Below the pieces are notes generated by a model that saw only the letters and a program-made list of their open reading frames with translations, did no database searches and had not been told where the DNA came from. From Megamerina dolium (Eukaryota; Arthropoda; Insecta; Diptera; Megamerinidae): DNA of 64,000 nt. Within the stretch, counting starts at the first letter, position 1. Every line of letters starts with the position of its first letter. The stretch spans positions 117,999,018 to 118,063,017 of the forward strand of contig OY978525.1 of assembly GCA_963854835.1 (NCBI GenBank), given 5' to 3'. Positions 1 to 12,600 of this stretch are shown one piece after another. The position numbers were made by a program, and so were the translations under genes.

Positions 1-122
1 ATGAGTTCCTTCACGATTTATTATATTTTTTTTATAGGATTTTTTTAAGAATTTATGCAAACCAAGTTGTGAATGTCCGTAGGTTATTTTACATACAATT
101 TGTCGACATTAAAATGTGCCCA

Positions 123-955
123 CCTTAACGGGGGAATAAGGTTAATTCGTGTAAAAAAACGGCACATTTTTGTGATTTTTTTATGAAACAGTTAAAATCT
201 ATTTATTAAAACCAATGGTACATTATAGTATCACGTTTGAAGAATGTCGTTAAAAAATACGACAATGGCAGCAATTATTCTGGAGTGTCTTGGAAAAAAG
301 TTGAATCGCGGTGTCCCTCATAAATCGATGCTGGATCATCTGAAATCAAAAAACCAAAATTATATCGTTAGATGATCGCTTTGCTCAGATAATGCTAGGG
401 GAGGGGGTTTTTCGAAATTTCAATTTTTCACTTTTTGGGAACACTTTGAAGGAAAGATTTTTTTTTGTGAAAAACCCGGTTAATTTGTTATTCTAAAATG
501 AAAAATATTAACAAATTTAATAAAAAAACTCTCTAGCATTACCTCGTAAATGTTATGTAGAGAAATAATGTTCAAAATTTCAAAACGATCGGTTCAGTAG
601 TTTTGAAGTTACCAGGGACACCGACGTTGAAAACGTAAATTGTGGGAAAAACGTTTTAAAGTTTTGAACGCAAACAAATTTGTGATGAAACGATCATAAA
701 TGAGGTCCATAAAGGATATTGCAATCATCCATGATATCTAAAGCATTTTTTTCCTTTTGTCTACTATGAATTCTGCCTTCTTTTGTTTGTTTTTCAGATT
801 CCTGCTATGCTCGGCCTATATGATCGAGTCAGGTAGGTATAAAAATCCGACAGGTATAAAAATATAATTTTTCTCCGATTGACTTGAAATTTAGACATAA
901 CATTCTTGAGATATTATGCATTCCCTATTCCTCATCCCTATTCCCCCGTTAAGGC
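123..955. mobile_element. Non-coding TIR element, copy 1
   Basis: Bounded by CCTTAACGGGGGAATAAGG at the left and its near inverted complement CCTATTCCCCCGTTAAGG at the right. Most of the interior recurs, inverted, at 43886-44742, including a block whose translation contains LDIMDDCNILYGP in both copies. No transposase frame is visible, so it is a large MITE-like or foldback element of unknown family. Confidence 0.65.
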
Positions 956-1664
956 GTATACATCTAAAAAGAATTTATGGGTTTAAAATTTCTTCACTTA
1001 GAACTTTGAAGAATATAAAAAATTTTCATTGCCAGATAATTATTTTTTTTTATATAATTCTCGGTAAGCATGACATATTAAAAAAAAAATTAGCAAAAAC
1101 ACTAACTTATTATTAAATGAGTATTACTACTTATTTTTATTACTACTTACTTTGTCTAAATTTTATCAAGCTTATTCTTCCTTCTGTAATTCATATAAAT
1201 TTTAAACAAAAACAAATATATACTCAAGGATGTATGTAATTGTGATTTATTGCACACAATAAACTACGAATATGTAGTTGTCGGCACTACGATTAATATA
1301 TAATTACTATTGCATTCATTCTGTTAACACTTTTTATTAATTACATAGTATGGTAGCATTTAATTCAATTCTCACACTTGCTATAACTCAATATAGTGTT
1401 AAAAGGGTTTCTAATTTGATAGTGAAACATTCCAATATTTGACGTAAATTTTTTTGTTATGCTCATCATCGACAAAAATGTTTAATTTTAGTATAGTCTC
1501 AAATACAAATACATATGTACTAAAGAAATGATACTCATAGAATTAAATTCTTTAAGTTTTTTATTCGGTATTATTTTGCTCTTTTCAATTTTTTTGTTTG
1601 TTTTTACAATAAGGTCGAAAAAATGACAAACATATTTCGATAATATTATAAAAATGTAGTAAGT
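956..1664. other. AT-rich intergenic stretch
   Basis: I see only AT-rich sequence without a supportable gene, RNA or repeat; short open frames here are chance. Confidence 0.6.
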
Positions 1665-1763
1665 GCTACTAATTTAATGCTAGCGAAAAGCTAAATACTA
1701 TGCAAAAGCAAAATTTAAGTTTTGTTAAAATTGTATGATATTGCTCAATTGTTTTTCTCGCAT

Positions 1764-4002
1764 TTAATTCGAATAAACACCACGCAACATGGTGAAATAT
1801 GTATACGATACATTTAGCAATGATTGAAATGTTTCAATTGTCATAGGATACAAGTTGCCAACCTTTAACTGTGTGGAAATGAAATAAAACATTGTATATA
1901 AGACAGTACATTCAATCGATCTGATAATAATTACTGAAAAACTTACCTGTAATGGTCGCTGAGTGTATGTAATAAAATTTAGAATCATCTTTTTGATACG
2001 AATACTACATTCATACCATTGCATGGTGTAAGCGGCTTCAGAAACTTTTAGACTCTTCATATAAATTATATTACAAACAAACAAACAAAAATATAGATTG
2101 AATTGAATTTGAATAAAAAATAGAATACATTTGAATTTATTCAATGAAATTGACTTACTTCAACATATATTTCGTTTGCAAAAAAGAAATAAATATAGAG
2201 TGATACTAGAAATGAGAAAAGGAAAACGATTACACAAATCGTTTGAGTGGTAGATTCGATCTGAAAAATATCGATATTATTATAAGTAATGATATTTCAA
2301 TTGGAGGTATTGTCGTATTGACAATTCAATTATATCTACATGATTTTTCTTGCTTTTCATACTTACAATATTTATAGCAAACAATAGTGAGCATATATTT
2401 CCACCAAATATAAGAAATTCCACAAGAACCAAATAAGTCATAAATGCGTTGAAATCTTTTACATAGCTGCCGAATAAGGTTCAAAGTTAACAATCAATAT
2501 ATGGCATTCCCAGGATTTTATAATTTTATAAGGATTCTTTCAATTCAATTTGTTTCAGTAAAGGAGAAATATTGTTTTTTTTTTTGCAGTTATTGAATTA
2601 GATGCATACTCGTTTACTAATTTACAATTTATGGGGACTAAACTTTCGACATCTGTTTTATTATGTTCGTTTTTTTATTTTATTTAATAACTGCAAATAG
2701 AAGAATCAGACTACTTTGAGTTTAAGTCAATAAATTCCCAATTGTACCAGTCCTCATGTATGGCACGGAATCTTGGACTATGAATTCCAACATATATCAT
2801 GATTCTTCAAGTTTTCAAGAAGAAAATTTAACATGAAATAGTTCAACATATTTGCGTTGACTTTCCGTCAACGCAAGGTCCCCTAAGTGCCATTAAGTTT
2901 CAACTTAAAATGATTTCTTGCGACTTCAAAGTAGTCATGATTTTGAAGTCTTAAGTATAAACAAGGCGGGACTTCATTTTGTAATCCTTAGTAAAATATA
3001 TATGTATGCAATTCAATAACTGCAATTGCAAATGGTGATTCATATTTGAGTTATACACTCGATTTGGTTGTATTCTTTTTCAACTCTGGTACACACACAA
3101 ATATCTACTATAAGCATATCGATACTCACTTTACAATTCTGCCATGATATTCTATACATGCTATCAATGAGTTGTAAATTTTCTCTTCATTATGTTGGAA
3201 ATCATTGTCGCAAAGATGTTCTAAACGATATTGCAAGATTCTCAAAGTGGCTCTGCCAAACAATGCAAACGTTGCAAATGCGCTAACAAACCACAAATAC
3301 AATGGTAACACGAAGACAACTAATGGCAATTGACAAATGTAAACAATTTCATATAGAGGTGAAGCAGAAACATCAAGACCTGGTATGGCCACATTGAATG
3401 GATGAGCTGTAAATAAAGTGGAAAGACATTGCTATGGAAAATCGTTGAGACGCTGATCACAAAATTTAATGCCTACATCTCGTCTCGCTGAGAGATGGTA
3501 TCACATAGACTGATGACGAATTGACTAGACCCAAAACTAGATTAAACATCGATAGACGACGTACCATTTCAGTTGTCTCTCGTAGAATACCTTTTGCATA
3601 AAGATCATCACCGTACTTTTCAAAACAAAAATACATTTACAATTAAGATTCGATAAATATGTATTAAACAAATCGATGGATAGTTAGACTCACATAAATA
3701 TGATTATACATTTTAATCATTCGCAACATTAGAGCTTCGAAATGCCGTCGATTGAAGATCACATAGAATGAACGCAAGATTGCATTAAATATGGCAACGG
3801 AAAAGAATGTGGCCAATATAATTGATACTATATCGCTCGTTGAAATACGGCTTACATATATAAATTGTAAAATATTCATAATACATATTGGTCCCAATAA
3901 AACGCAAACACGCCAATTGAATCGACAACTATGTAGAATTCCAAAAAATTTACAAATTTTCACATTTATCGATAACATTGGATTTCCTTCAAATATATCC
4001 AT
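1764..4002 (-). CDS. Or43a: Odorant receptor, Or43a-type paralogue A (complete, 7 exons)
   Basis: Insect seven-TM odorant receptor, expected in the dendrite membrane of olfactory neurons as a ligand-gated channel with Orco (family knowledge). Exons, 5' to 3': 3694-4002, 3477-3615, 3130-3406, 2367-2466, 2159-2260, 1947-2054, 1764-1868. All introns are GT-AG and all phases join, giving 379 residues (Drosophila Or43a is about 376). The start is the ATG opening MDIFEGNPML, which aligns with the family N terminus. Marker motifs are HPFNVAIPGLD in exon 3, [20 protein letters not shown] in exon 4 and the TM7 signature [12 protein letters not shown] at the C terminus, close to [12 protein letters not shown] of Or43a. 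A TATAAAA lies 85 bp before the ATG. The last intron stays open, so a 126-codon read-through frame exists there; it is not the product. No lesion is seen. Confidence 0.9.
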
Positions 4003-4086
4003 GCAAAATGCAGTTTACCGAAATAAATGGTTGTTGAAACAATTCAAAATGTACGAGATACTGACAATAAATTCAGTTGTCAAACA

Positions 4087-4093
4087 TTTTATA
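4087..4093 (-). promoter_or_regulatory. Candidate TATA box of receptor A
   Basis: TATAAAA on the minus strand, 85 bp before the ATG of gene A, inside the block conserved among units. The identical motif at the identical distance in gene B supports it; no start-site data are available. Confidence 0.45.
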
Positions 4094-4769
4094 AGCTCTC
4101 GAATAATGCGTTTAAAATATTCCCCCTCTCCTGGTGTGACACATGACCTCGAGAGTGTGTAAATCAAATGCAATGTTGTTGCAATGGCGTTCCTATGGTG
4201 GGTAATTTTACTTTTTCTGTGTTTACGGTACATTGATAGGATATATTATATTTGATGTTTGATGCTTTCAACGGATACAAAATAGTATAGCACAATAATT
4301 ACAACTGTTGTACTTAAGTAATTTCCCATATTGGTCATGAATGAATGTTTAGTATATGTATACATGTGTATATGTAAAGAAAAATTGTTATAATATATAC
4401 ATATATACGATTTAAAAATACAACAATAAATATGCAACATATGCAATTTTTCAAAATATACAAAAAATGTGTTTACAAATTGTTTGTGTGTACTTCTAGA
4501 CTAGTGATGGTTCTAGACCAAGTCTAGCTTATAATGAGTATATGCATATATAAGGTGACTTCGCACCAAGCTCGTTACTTCGTTATTTCGTTACTTGATA
4601 GTCTTTTGTGTGTATTTTATTTTTGTAAAATTACCGTACTTCCGAATGTTGCCCTCTTATATGGCAAATGCAGGTACATTTTCCAAGATCTGTAATAAAA
4701 TCCAATACTCTACCTACTTCCTATCCTACAATTGACCATCGGATAGAATGGCAAACAGTCTATCCGGTG

Positions 4770-6670
4770 ATATAGTCGGCAAAGACAAAGTCAAATGGGC
4801 AGTCTCGTCCTTCCTACCTTACAAGGCCACGGGGGTGATGGGATCTTCCTTGCTATCCTTCAAAACGCATCGGATGAAACGCGGAAACAGCTAATTAGTC
4901 TCTTCTGAGCCAGCTACATATTTGGGTATATTCTGAGCGCATGGAGAAAAAAAAAACGTGATTTTTATCCTCAAGCAAGGAAATAGATCAACAGAACTCC
5001 CGAAATTGTTCCGTCCTATCAGTCTAACTTCACTATTTCTGAAAACATTGAATCGGCTAATAGATTTCCACATCAAGCAGAGGCTTGAAACTTCCATTCC
5101 TTTACACAGGAATCAATTTACCCCAACAAAAGGTAAATCAATCGAATCTGCTTTACATTATCTCGTATCCAAAATCGAAAATCCTTTGAGTCAAAAAAAC
5201 TTGCTCTCTGTGCGTTTCTGAACATAGAGGGTGCTTTCGATAATACTGGGCATGAGTCTATCACTAGGGCTTTGCCACATAAAGGTATAGATAAATACTT
5301 AGTTACTTGGGTAAAAGCTATCCTGGAAAACCGATATATTTCAGCTAATTTAGGCAATACCAAAGTAAACGTCAGAACTGTTAAAGTCTGTCCCCAGGGG
5401 GGCGTTCTTTCCCACTACTATGGTCTCTCGTAATAGATGACCTCCTAATCAACCAGTCTCTTCAACCGGTTATGATGTGATCGTCTATGCAGACGCCCTC
5501 GCTATCCTTATTACAGAAAAATATAAAAAAAATAAATAAATATGTGGCACTTAAAGCCCCAAAGGGCTCATTGGCCGAGCTTCTCTTCCATTACTGTTGT
5601 GCGTCTTAAATTTTGGACAATATTAGAAGGGACCTACTTATTTTAGCCGGTTCCGAATGGCAGAACACTTGTGACATCACTTTTTCTGAGCTTTGTCACA
5701 GAGTTCTTTAAGAAGCTTTTTCATGGCAAGTTGTTACTGTCGGAAGAATTGCCAATTGCTTGCCGACAGGTGGGTACCGTTCGAAAGAAAAATCTTATCG
5801 ATAATAAATTTGTTATGCATCAGCCGGGGATTGAACCACGACCTACAGATCAGAAGGCGAACACACTAACCACTGAGCTACGGCACCCACAGAAAAATAT
5901 GGTAGTACGATATCAGATCGTATGACGTATGCTCTTCAAATTACTGATCGATGGTGCACCACAGAAGACTGGACATAAGACATAAGGCTGGACATAAGAC
6001 TGAATTGAAATTCTCATCTAAGCTACACGCTAAATAAGGCGACCAAAGTTATGTGAACTTGTAAACGATTTTTTGGCAAAACATGGGGTCTATCACCGAA
6101 AATAGTTTTCTTGATGAACACCACCATGGTTAGGCCAATTGTTACTTACGCTGCCGTGGTATGGTAGCCAAAAGTTACCAAAATATCAGCAATCCGTGAT
6201 TGTAATAAACTTCAAAGACTAGCGTGTCTATCTCTAACCGCGGCTGTGAAGTCTTTTCCCACGGCTGCACTAGAGGCTCTGGTAGGACTCCTACTGCTAA
6301 ACATTTACATTCAAAAATCAGCAGCAATCAGTGCCATTCATATGAACTTCTTTCATTGTTCACCACTGAGTTCAAGTGGATACGAAACAATTACCAATAA
6401 CTTACCAAATATAGAAATATATTCTAACTCTGATTCCATGCCTCAAGAAGTACGTTTTCACAGGTGCTTCTCCACAATCATCCCAGATAGACTGGAATGG
6501 AAAACAAATAGCAATTTATGTCCTCAGAACCTAACTGCGTTTGGTTTAGAGACGGATCGAAGGGAGGCGCCGGGATATACGGTCCTAATCCTCGCATATC
6601 CATTGCAATGGGCTCGTGGCCAACTGCCTTCCAAACAGAAATGCACCCCATATAACTTTGTGCACGTCAC
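4770..6670 (+). mobile_element. Degenerate LOA/R1-type non-LTR retrotransposon (RT plus RNase H)
   Basis: Frames read in succession: DKVKWAVSSFLPYKATGVMG, then the RT segment ELPKLFRPISLTSLFLKTLN, then a catalytic-region remnant VIVYADALAI where the usual YADD has become YADA, then PTAALEALVGLLLLNIYIQ, and finally an RNase H start DGSKGGAGIYGPNPRISIAM near 6555. Stops and frameshifts are frequent, so it is dead. An RNase H after the RT points to the I/LOA/R1 group. A SINE (5525-5888) is inserted inside the RT. Confidence 0.8.
5525..5888 (-). mobile_element. tRNA-derived SINE, full length, with 12-bp target duplication
   Basis: Reading on the minus strand: a tRNA-like head of about 70 bp with an A box (TAGCTCAGTGG) and a B-box-like GGTTCAATCCC, a body of about 260 bp (CGAACGGTACCCACCTGTCG ... 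GGGGCTTTAAGTGCCACATA) and a TTTA-rich tail. It is flanked by perfect 12-bp copies ACAGAAAAATAT at 5513-5524 and 5889-5900. It splits the RT of the surrounding LINE: VIVYADALAI before, ISDRMTYALQ after. Confidence 0.9.
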
Positions 6671-6674
6671 CTAC

Positions 6675-7485
6675 ATATAACTCCATTTATTAATCTCAAC
6701 CAACTGATTCCCCAATATCAGTTTGGATTTAGAAAACAGCACGGCACAATAGAGCAAGTCCACCGCATTGTAACTCTGATAAGGAACACTTTTGAAGAAA
6801 AGTATTGCTCAGCTGTCTTTCTTGATATCACTCAAGCTTTCGATAAAGTATGACACGATGGCCTTATTTACAAACTCAAACTATTACTGCCTTCAAATGT
6901 CTGCTCATTGCTTAGTAGCTACGTCACGAAAAGACAATTTCTCATACATCACAAGGAATCCATTGGATATTCACGCTGGCGTTCCTCAAGGAAGCGTTTT
7001 GGGCCCCTTACTGTATCTCTTATACACTTCAGATATGCCCAACAATAACTATACATTCATATCGACCTTTGCTGATGATACGGCAATATTGTGCTCTCGC
7101 TCTAACCCTATAGAAGATACTAAACTCTTGCAGACTCATGTCGATTCTCTTGAAATCTGGTTAGCAAAATGGCGTATAAAAGTCAATGAATCAAAGAGCG
7201 TACATGTAACCTTCACTCTAAGGCTAGATGCATGTCCCCCACTTAAAATAAATGGGCAATCAGTTCCACAATGTTCCTCAACAAAGTACTTGGGTATTCA
7301 CCTCGAAAGAAGGCTGACCTGGAAAAATCACATAGAGGCAAAGAAAACTCAGATCAAGCTTAAAATTAATCAGTTATGGTGGCTGTTACACAAGGTTCTA
7401 TTATATAAAGCAATCCTGAAGCCAATCTGGCCTTATGGCATTCAGTTATGGGGCACCGCATCTCCCTCAAATATATGAGGAACGT
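6675..7485 (+). mobile_element. Jockey-type LINE fragment (reverse transcriptase)
   Basis: RT motifs are clear: YQFGFRKQHGTIEQVHRIV, LDITQAFDKV, then in another frame AGVPQGSVLGPLLYLLYTSD and the catalytic STFADDTAIL, ending with IWPYGIQLWGTASPSNI. There is a stop where Trp is expected after FDKV and one frameshift before GVPQG, so it is inactive. No RNase H follows, unlike the element upstream. It is truncated at the 5' end. Confidence 0.88.
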
Positions 7486-7912
7486 TAACATCCATTGAGG
7501 TTTAAATGTACCCACAATTTCTGAATTGCTACATAGTAGTTAGTAGTTATATGTATATTATAGAGCGAGAGTGGGCAATATTTTTATAACATGATCCAGT
7601 ATAAATTTTACGTTTGTTCCTTCTTTCGTCTTCCTTCTTTTGACCCGTAATTTTGTAATCTGCAAATATGAATATGTTATGAAACACTAAATAAAGTGAA
7701 GAAAGCATGACAAATATTAACATCGATATGCTGAGCCACATTTAAGAATAAATATACATTGCATAATCAACTAAATGTACAAATTCTTCGGCCCACATAT
7801 ATAAAATTCGTGGACAAGAGAACCATTTCTGCGAAGAAATAGCGGACCGGACCGGAGGTTGTCCTGCATTGTTTTACAGTAGAATCGAAAATCTGCGTCA
7901 TTTTAACAATGT
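7486..7912. other. AT-rich stretch
   Basis: Nothing recognisable between the jockey fragment and the tandem repeat block. Confidence 0.5.
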
Positions 7913-8760
7913 CTGTCTGTACAATATGTGCTCCCGGTCACTAGTCCGGATCCGGATGGAGCTGAAACTGGTAGTAGCTTCGGCTACGAGGTCTTACCAA
8001 AAGACTTTAAATTTGGTACCACGGGTGATTAGGTTGGAATCCCTCCAACTTGATCGTTGGGAACGGCCCTTCGGGGAGGTTTTCGTGGTGGCTTAGGTAA
8101 CCCAAAGATACGCGGGTAGAGTATTCCACGTCTCACGGCGTGGGTACTCGATGTGGAGTTGCATTGCAACCAGGGTGCTAACCCCTTAGATCAGAAGACG
8201 TTTTAGATGGACCTCGATCCAAACCAAGGAGGGTAGTACGTCCATTCAACGTGCCCCAATTGGTATCGTAGGATACTGGAGGTTGGTTTCTGATTTTCCA
8301 CTCTTACGGGGCGCCTATCAACGCTTCAAATTGATACACACGCTTTGGGCGTCGTGAGATAAGGCCATCACTGGCAGGTGCTCACGGTAAACACAGCGTC
8401 ATTTCTGTACAATATGTGCTCCCGGTCACTAGTCCGGATCCGGATGGAGCTGAAACTGGTAGAACACGCGGGTAGAGTATTACACATCAAAGACGTAAAG
8501 TACTCGATGTGGAGTTGCATTTCAACCAGGGTGTTAACCACTTAAATCAGAAGAGGTTTCAGTTAGGCCTCGATACCCACCAAGGAGGGTAGCACGTCCA
8601 TTCAACGTATTCCAATTGATAACGTAGGAACTTAGAGGTTGGTTTCCGATTTTCCAATCCTGCGGGTCTCTTATCGACGCTTCAAATTGATACTTACGCT
8701 TTGTGCGTCGTGAAATTAAGCCCCCAGGCAGGTGTTCATGATAAAATCGATATGGATGAC
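7913..8760 (+). repeat. Two tandem copies of an unidentified GC-richer repeat
   Basis: Copy 1 spans about 7913-8403 and copy 2 about 8404-8760. Both begin with CTGTACAATATGTGCTCCCG and contain ACTCGATGTGGAGTTGCATT and CAAGGAGGGTAG(C/T)ACGTCCA. Copy 2 lacks about 130 bp that copy 1 has near 7980-8105. Base composition is richer in GC than the neighbourhood. No convincing protein is encoded. It may be the untranslated end of a LINE, but I cannot identify it. Confidence 0.6.
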
Positions 8761-9166
8761 CATAGGTTTGCTAGAAAACTTGCTTTGTATACAACAAACT
8801 ACTATCGGGGGTTTTCCAGAATAGTATAGTTTTTTGTACAGCTCATTTTGAAGTTTATAGGTTTTGATGGCAAAAAATGCAGTTGAAATCTAGATAACTT
8901 GAACTACAAATCGTTAATTAATCTTAAATTAATCGCTGTTATCTGGGTGTTATTTGCTATGAGGAATCCATTTTACTCTTAAACCTACACTAGATGGTGC
9001 TGTAGTAGATTTTTATGGTTTCACGTGTTTTGTGTGCTCTTTTGACGCGAATACTATACTTTGCTAGCTTCTGATAGATAGTCTCGAACAAAATTCAATG
9101 TGATCAATAAATGTAAAAGTTTGAAAATACTTTGGAATTATTATTGAATATAATACGACGTATATT
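8761..9166. other. Flank of the opposite-strand receptor fragment
   Basis: AT-rich. Part of it (about 9025-9200) is repeated at 15250-15380, marking the duplicated block that carries the broken Or exon. No gene seen. Confidence 0.5.
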
Positions 9167-9334
9167 ATGAATATTTTACAATTTTTGTATTTATTTGAAA
9201 TCTAATTAAAAGATTCGATTTTTGCTACATTCTTTTCCGTTGCCATATTTGATATATTGTTGCGAGCATTGTTTATTTTTTTTCGTTTTGAAGCGCAAAT
9301 GTATGAAATTACCAAAATCTATAACGAAATTGAA
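9167..9334 (+). pseudogene. Opposite-strand fragment of an Or43a-type exon 1
   Basis: Translation resembles the second half of Or43a-type exon 1: MNILQFLYLFEI, stop, then [20 protein letters not shown] and a degraded end. It runs on the plus strand, opposite to the functional array, and no following exons are found. The in-frame TAA is shared with the fragment at 15334. Compared with that copy it has lost two groups of three codons. The bases where a donor should be read TTAAGT, so splicing would fail. Confidence 0.75.
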
Positions 9335-9638
9335 TTAAGTTTGTTGAATAATTTTTGTAATTTTACCTCATTGGATAATCCAGATTCACCATTCGCTCTT
9401 CGCCGGAATTGCCATTCACCCATACGCGCGTTTACGCACGTAGCCGTAACCGCAGCAAAGTCAAAGATGATTAAACACTCACAAGGAGGCCCATTCACCA
9501 ATCTAACTCATATAATGCAAATGTGTTATTATATTTAATATGCTACTAATTTAATGTTAGCGATAAGCTAAATACTATGCAAAAGCAAAATTTAATTTTT
9601 CTATAAATTGTACGTTAGCTCAATTGTTTTTCTCGCAT

Positions 9639-12600
9639 TTAATTTGAATAAACACCACGCAACATGGTGAAATATGAATACGATACATTTAGCAATGATT
9701 GAAATGTTTCAATTGTCATCGGATACATGTTGCCAACCTTTAACTGTGTGGAAATGAAATAAAACATTGTATATAAGACAGTACATTCAATCGATCTGAT
9801 AATAATTACTGAAAAACTTACCTGTAATGGTCGCTGAGTGTATGTAATAAAATTTAGAATCATCTTTTTGATACGAATACTACATTCATACCATTGCATG
9901 GTGTAAGCGGCTTCAGCAACTTTTAGACTCTTCATACAAATTATATTACAAACAAACAAACAAAAATATAGATTGAATTGAATTTGAATAAAAAATAGAA
10001 TACATTTGAATTTATTCAATGAAATTGACTTACTTCAACATATATTTCGTTTGCAAAAAAGAAATAAATATAGAGTGTTACTAGAAATGAGAAAAGGAAA
10101 ACGATTACACAAATCGATTGAGTGGTAGATTCGATCTGAAAAATATCGATATTATTATAAGTAATGATATTTCAATTGGAGGTCATATTGACATATTGAA
10201 TTATATCTATGTGATTTTTCTTGCTTTTCATACTTACAATATTTATAGCAAACAATAGTGAGCATATATTTCCACCAAATATAAGAAATTCCACAAGAAC
10301 CAAATAAGTGATAAATGCGTTGAAATCCTTTACATAGCTGCCGAAAGAGGTTCAAAGTTAACAATCAATATGTGACCTTCCCAGGATTTTATAAGGATGC
10401 TTTCAATTCAATTTGTTTGATTGAAATCACAGTTAAGGAGTAACATTTTTTATTGAAATTATTGAATTAGATGCATACTCGTTTACTAATTTACATTTTA
10501 TGGGGACTAAACTTTCAGCATCTGTGTACTTCTTCTCGTATATTTGTAACACTAAGTACCACTATTTGATTTTTTATTTTTTATTTAATGACTGCAAATA
10601 GAAGAGTCAGACTCCCTTGAGTTTAAGTTTAAAACCTTTAAGATCTCAGTCAATAAATCCCCGGCACGGAATCTTGGAATATATATTGTAACAGACTAAA
10701 ACTAAGCCTGTTAAAACCTTTTACATATCTACCTACGAATACTCCATAAATCATTAAAATATTCAACGTACCAACAATAAACAAACCATAGCAAATATGT
10801 GTATCATAGAAAAGTTCATTTAATTTTTCTTTTTCTCATTGTCGTCAAACAGTAATATCAGTAGATGTATACACACATACACATACTCGTGTAGTCAATC
10901 ACTATGACGACAGAGAAAGAAGAAACAATCAAATGAATTTTCACTGAACGTTTAAATGTAGCATCATAGGAAATTTACACTACATAATTCTTGAATGTTT
11001 TATACATGAATATGTACTAAACGTGTATGACTTGCCGACATAAGAAGGAGAAAAAAGGTAATAAAACCAACCAATGCTTGATCGAGTAAGTCGTAACTTG
11101 ACATACTAGTTGAAACGATCTTGCTACAATTTTTGAATCGGCCAGTTCGAATAGCTTGCTATCTGAACGAGTGCTCTTGTAGTCGTGCAGGCAGTAATTC
11201 CCTCGACGGTTGTAAGTAGTTCTTGCTTTAAGCGAGGCTGTCTGTTTTCGACCGCTCGCTTAAAGTAGTCGCCTGCGAGCCATCAGCTCTGCCCGAGGTC
11301 ATTTTGACTAACCGCATACACCAGGGGCAACCACCCGCCACCCCGTTGGTTGTTCCTATATATTGCTATAAAGGTCTCTCCTTTCTAGGTGTGAGGCCAG
11401 GGTGCTGGATGCAGGATGCTACCAGTCGCTTGGAGACTTCTGCTGAGGAGGATCTGCTAGACGGCTGATTCATTAGATGCGACCAGGTGGCACTGGTCAA
11501 TCCTATAAATCCTCATTAAGTAAGTAATGTTAAGTATTCCATTTAGGCGTAGAATAAGAAATTGAATTTGTATTAAAAAAAAAGAAATTGTAAAAAGAAA
11601 GGAAAATAAAGAAAAATACAACAAAGTAATAGTAGTTCCATTAGTACCGAGCCGAACACTCTTCTAGTGTCGGTGAATTGATTGCCAATAGGCAATCGTG
11701 CGGAATTCAGTCCTCCTCCCACAACAAGAGTTTTTTACGCTGCTCTCTTGTTTGACCCTGGCTGACTGAGTAATACCTCAGCTGGAAACAAAAGGCACGC
11801 GTTACAATATTACCACAACATATGTCATATTCTTCAAGGTTTCAAGAAGAAAATTTAACGTGAAGTCTTTGAACATATTGTCGTTAGCTTTAAGTATATT
11901 CCTTTAGTAAGGTCTTTTAAGTGCCTTTAAGTTTCAACTTTAAATGATTTCGTGTGACTTCAAAGCAGTCATGATTTTGAGGGACGGGACATAGAAATAT
12001 ACTTCATACTTCATTTTATACTCCATTTTATAACTGCAATAGATACTCACGTTACAATTCTGCCATGATATTCTATACATGCTACCAATAAGTTATAAAT
12101 TTTCTCTTCATTATGTTGCAAGTCATCGCCACAAAGATGTTCTAAGCGATATTGCAAAATCCTCAAAGTGGCTCTACCAAACAATGCTAACATTGCAAAT
12201 ACGCTAACAAACCACAAATACAATGGTGACACGTAGAGAACTAATGGCAATTGACAAATGTACACAATTTCATACAGAGATGAATCAAAAACATCAAGAC
12301 CTGGTATGGCAACACTGAATGGATGAGCTGTAAGTAAATACGAAAGATATTTCTAAGGATAATCATTCAAACGCTGATTAGAATTTTATTGCCTACATCT
12401 TGTCTCGCTGAGCAATGGTATCATATATACTGATATCGAATTGATTACACCCAAAACTAGAATAAACATCGATAGACGACGTACCATTTCAGTTGTCTCT
12501 CGTAGAATACCTTTTGCATAAAGATCATCACCGTGCTTTTGAGAAATACATTTACAATTCAGATTCGATAAATAAATAATTCAACTCACATAAATATGAT

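Larger units (their letters stand above)
1665..4600. repeat. Segmental duplication unit A
   Basis: Similarity between units begins at the shared string TGCTACTAATTT... downstream of the stop and continues through the receptor to the string TAAGGTGACTTCGCACC near 4555. The same boundaries recur in units B and C. The gene flank 4003-4600 holds the common upstream block (about 4128-4240, with GGCGTTCCTATGGTGGGTAA) and nothing else recognisable. Confidence 0.75.

Noticed and set aside
1764..2144. 126-codon open frame spanning the end of receptor A (and the equal frame at 9639-10019 in B)
   Set aside because: It reads through the last two introns, which happen to stay open. Splice sites and homology support the seven-exon model instead.
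3068..3286. Plus-strand 72-codon frame over receptor A exon 3 (and similar ones over other exons)
   Set aside because: Antisense shadow of a well-supported coding exon.
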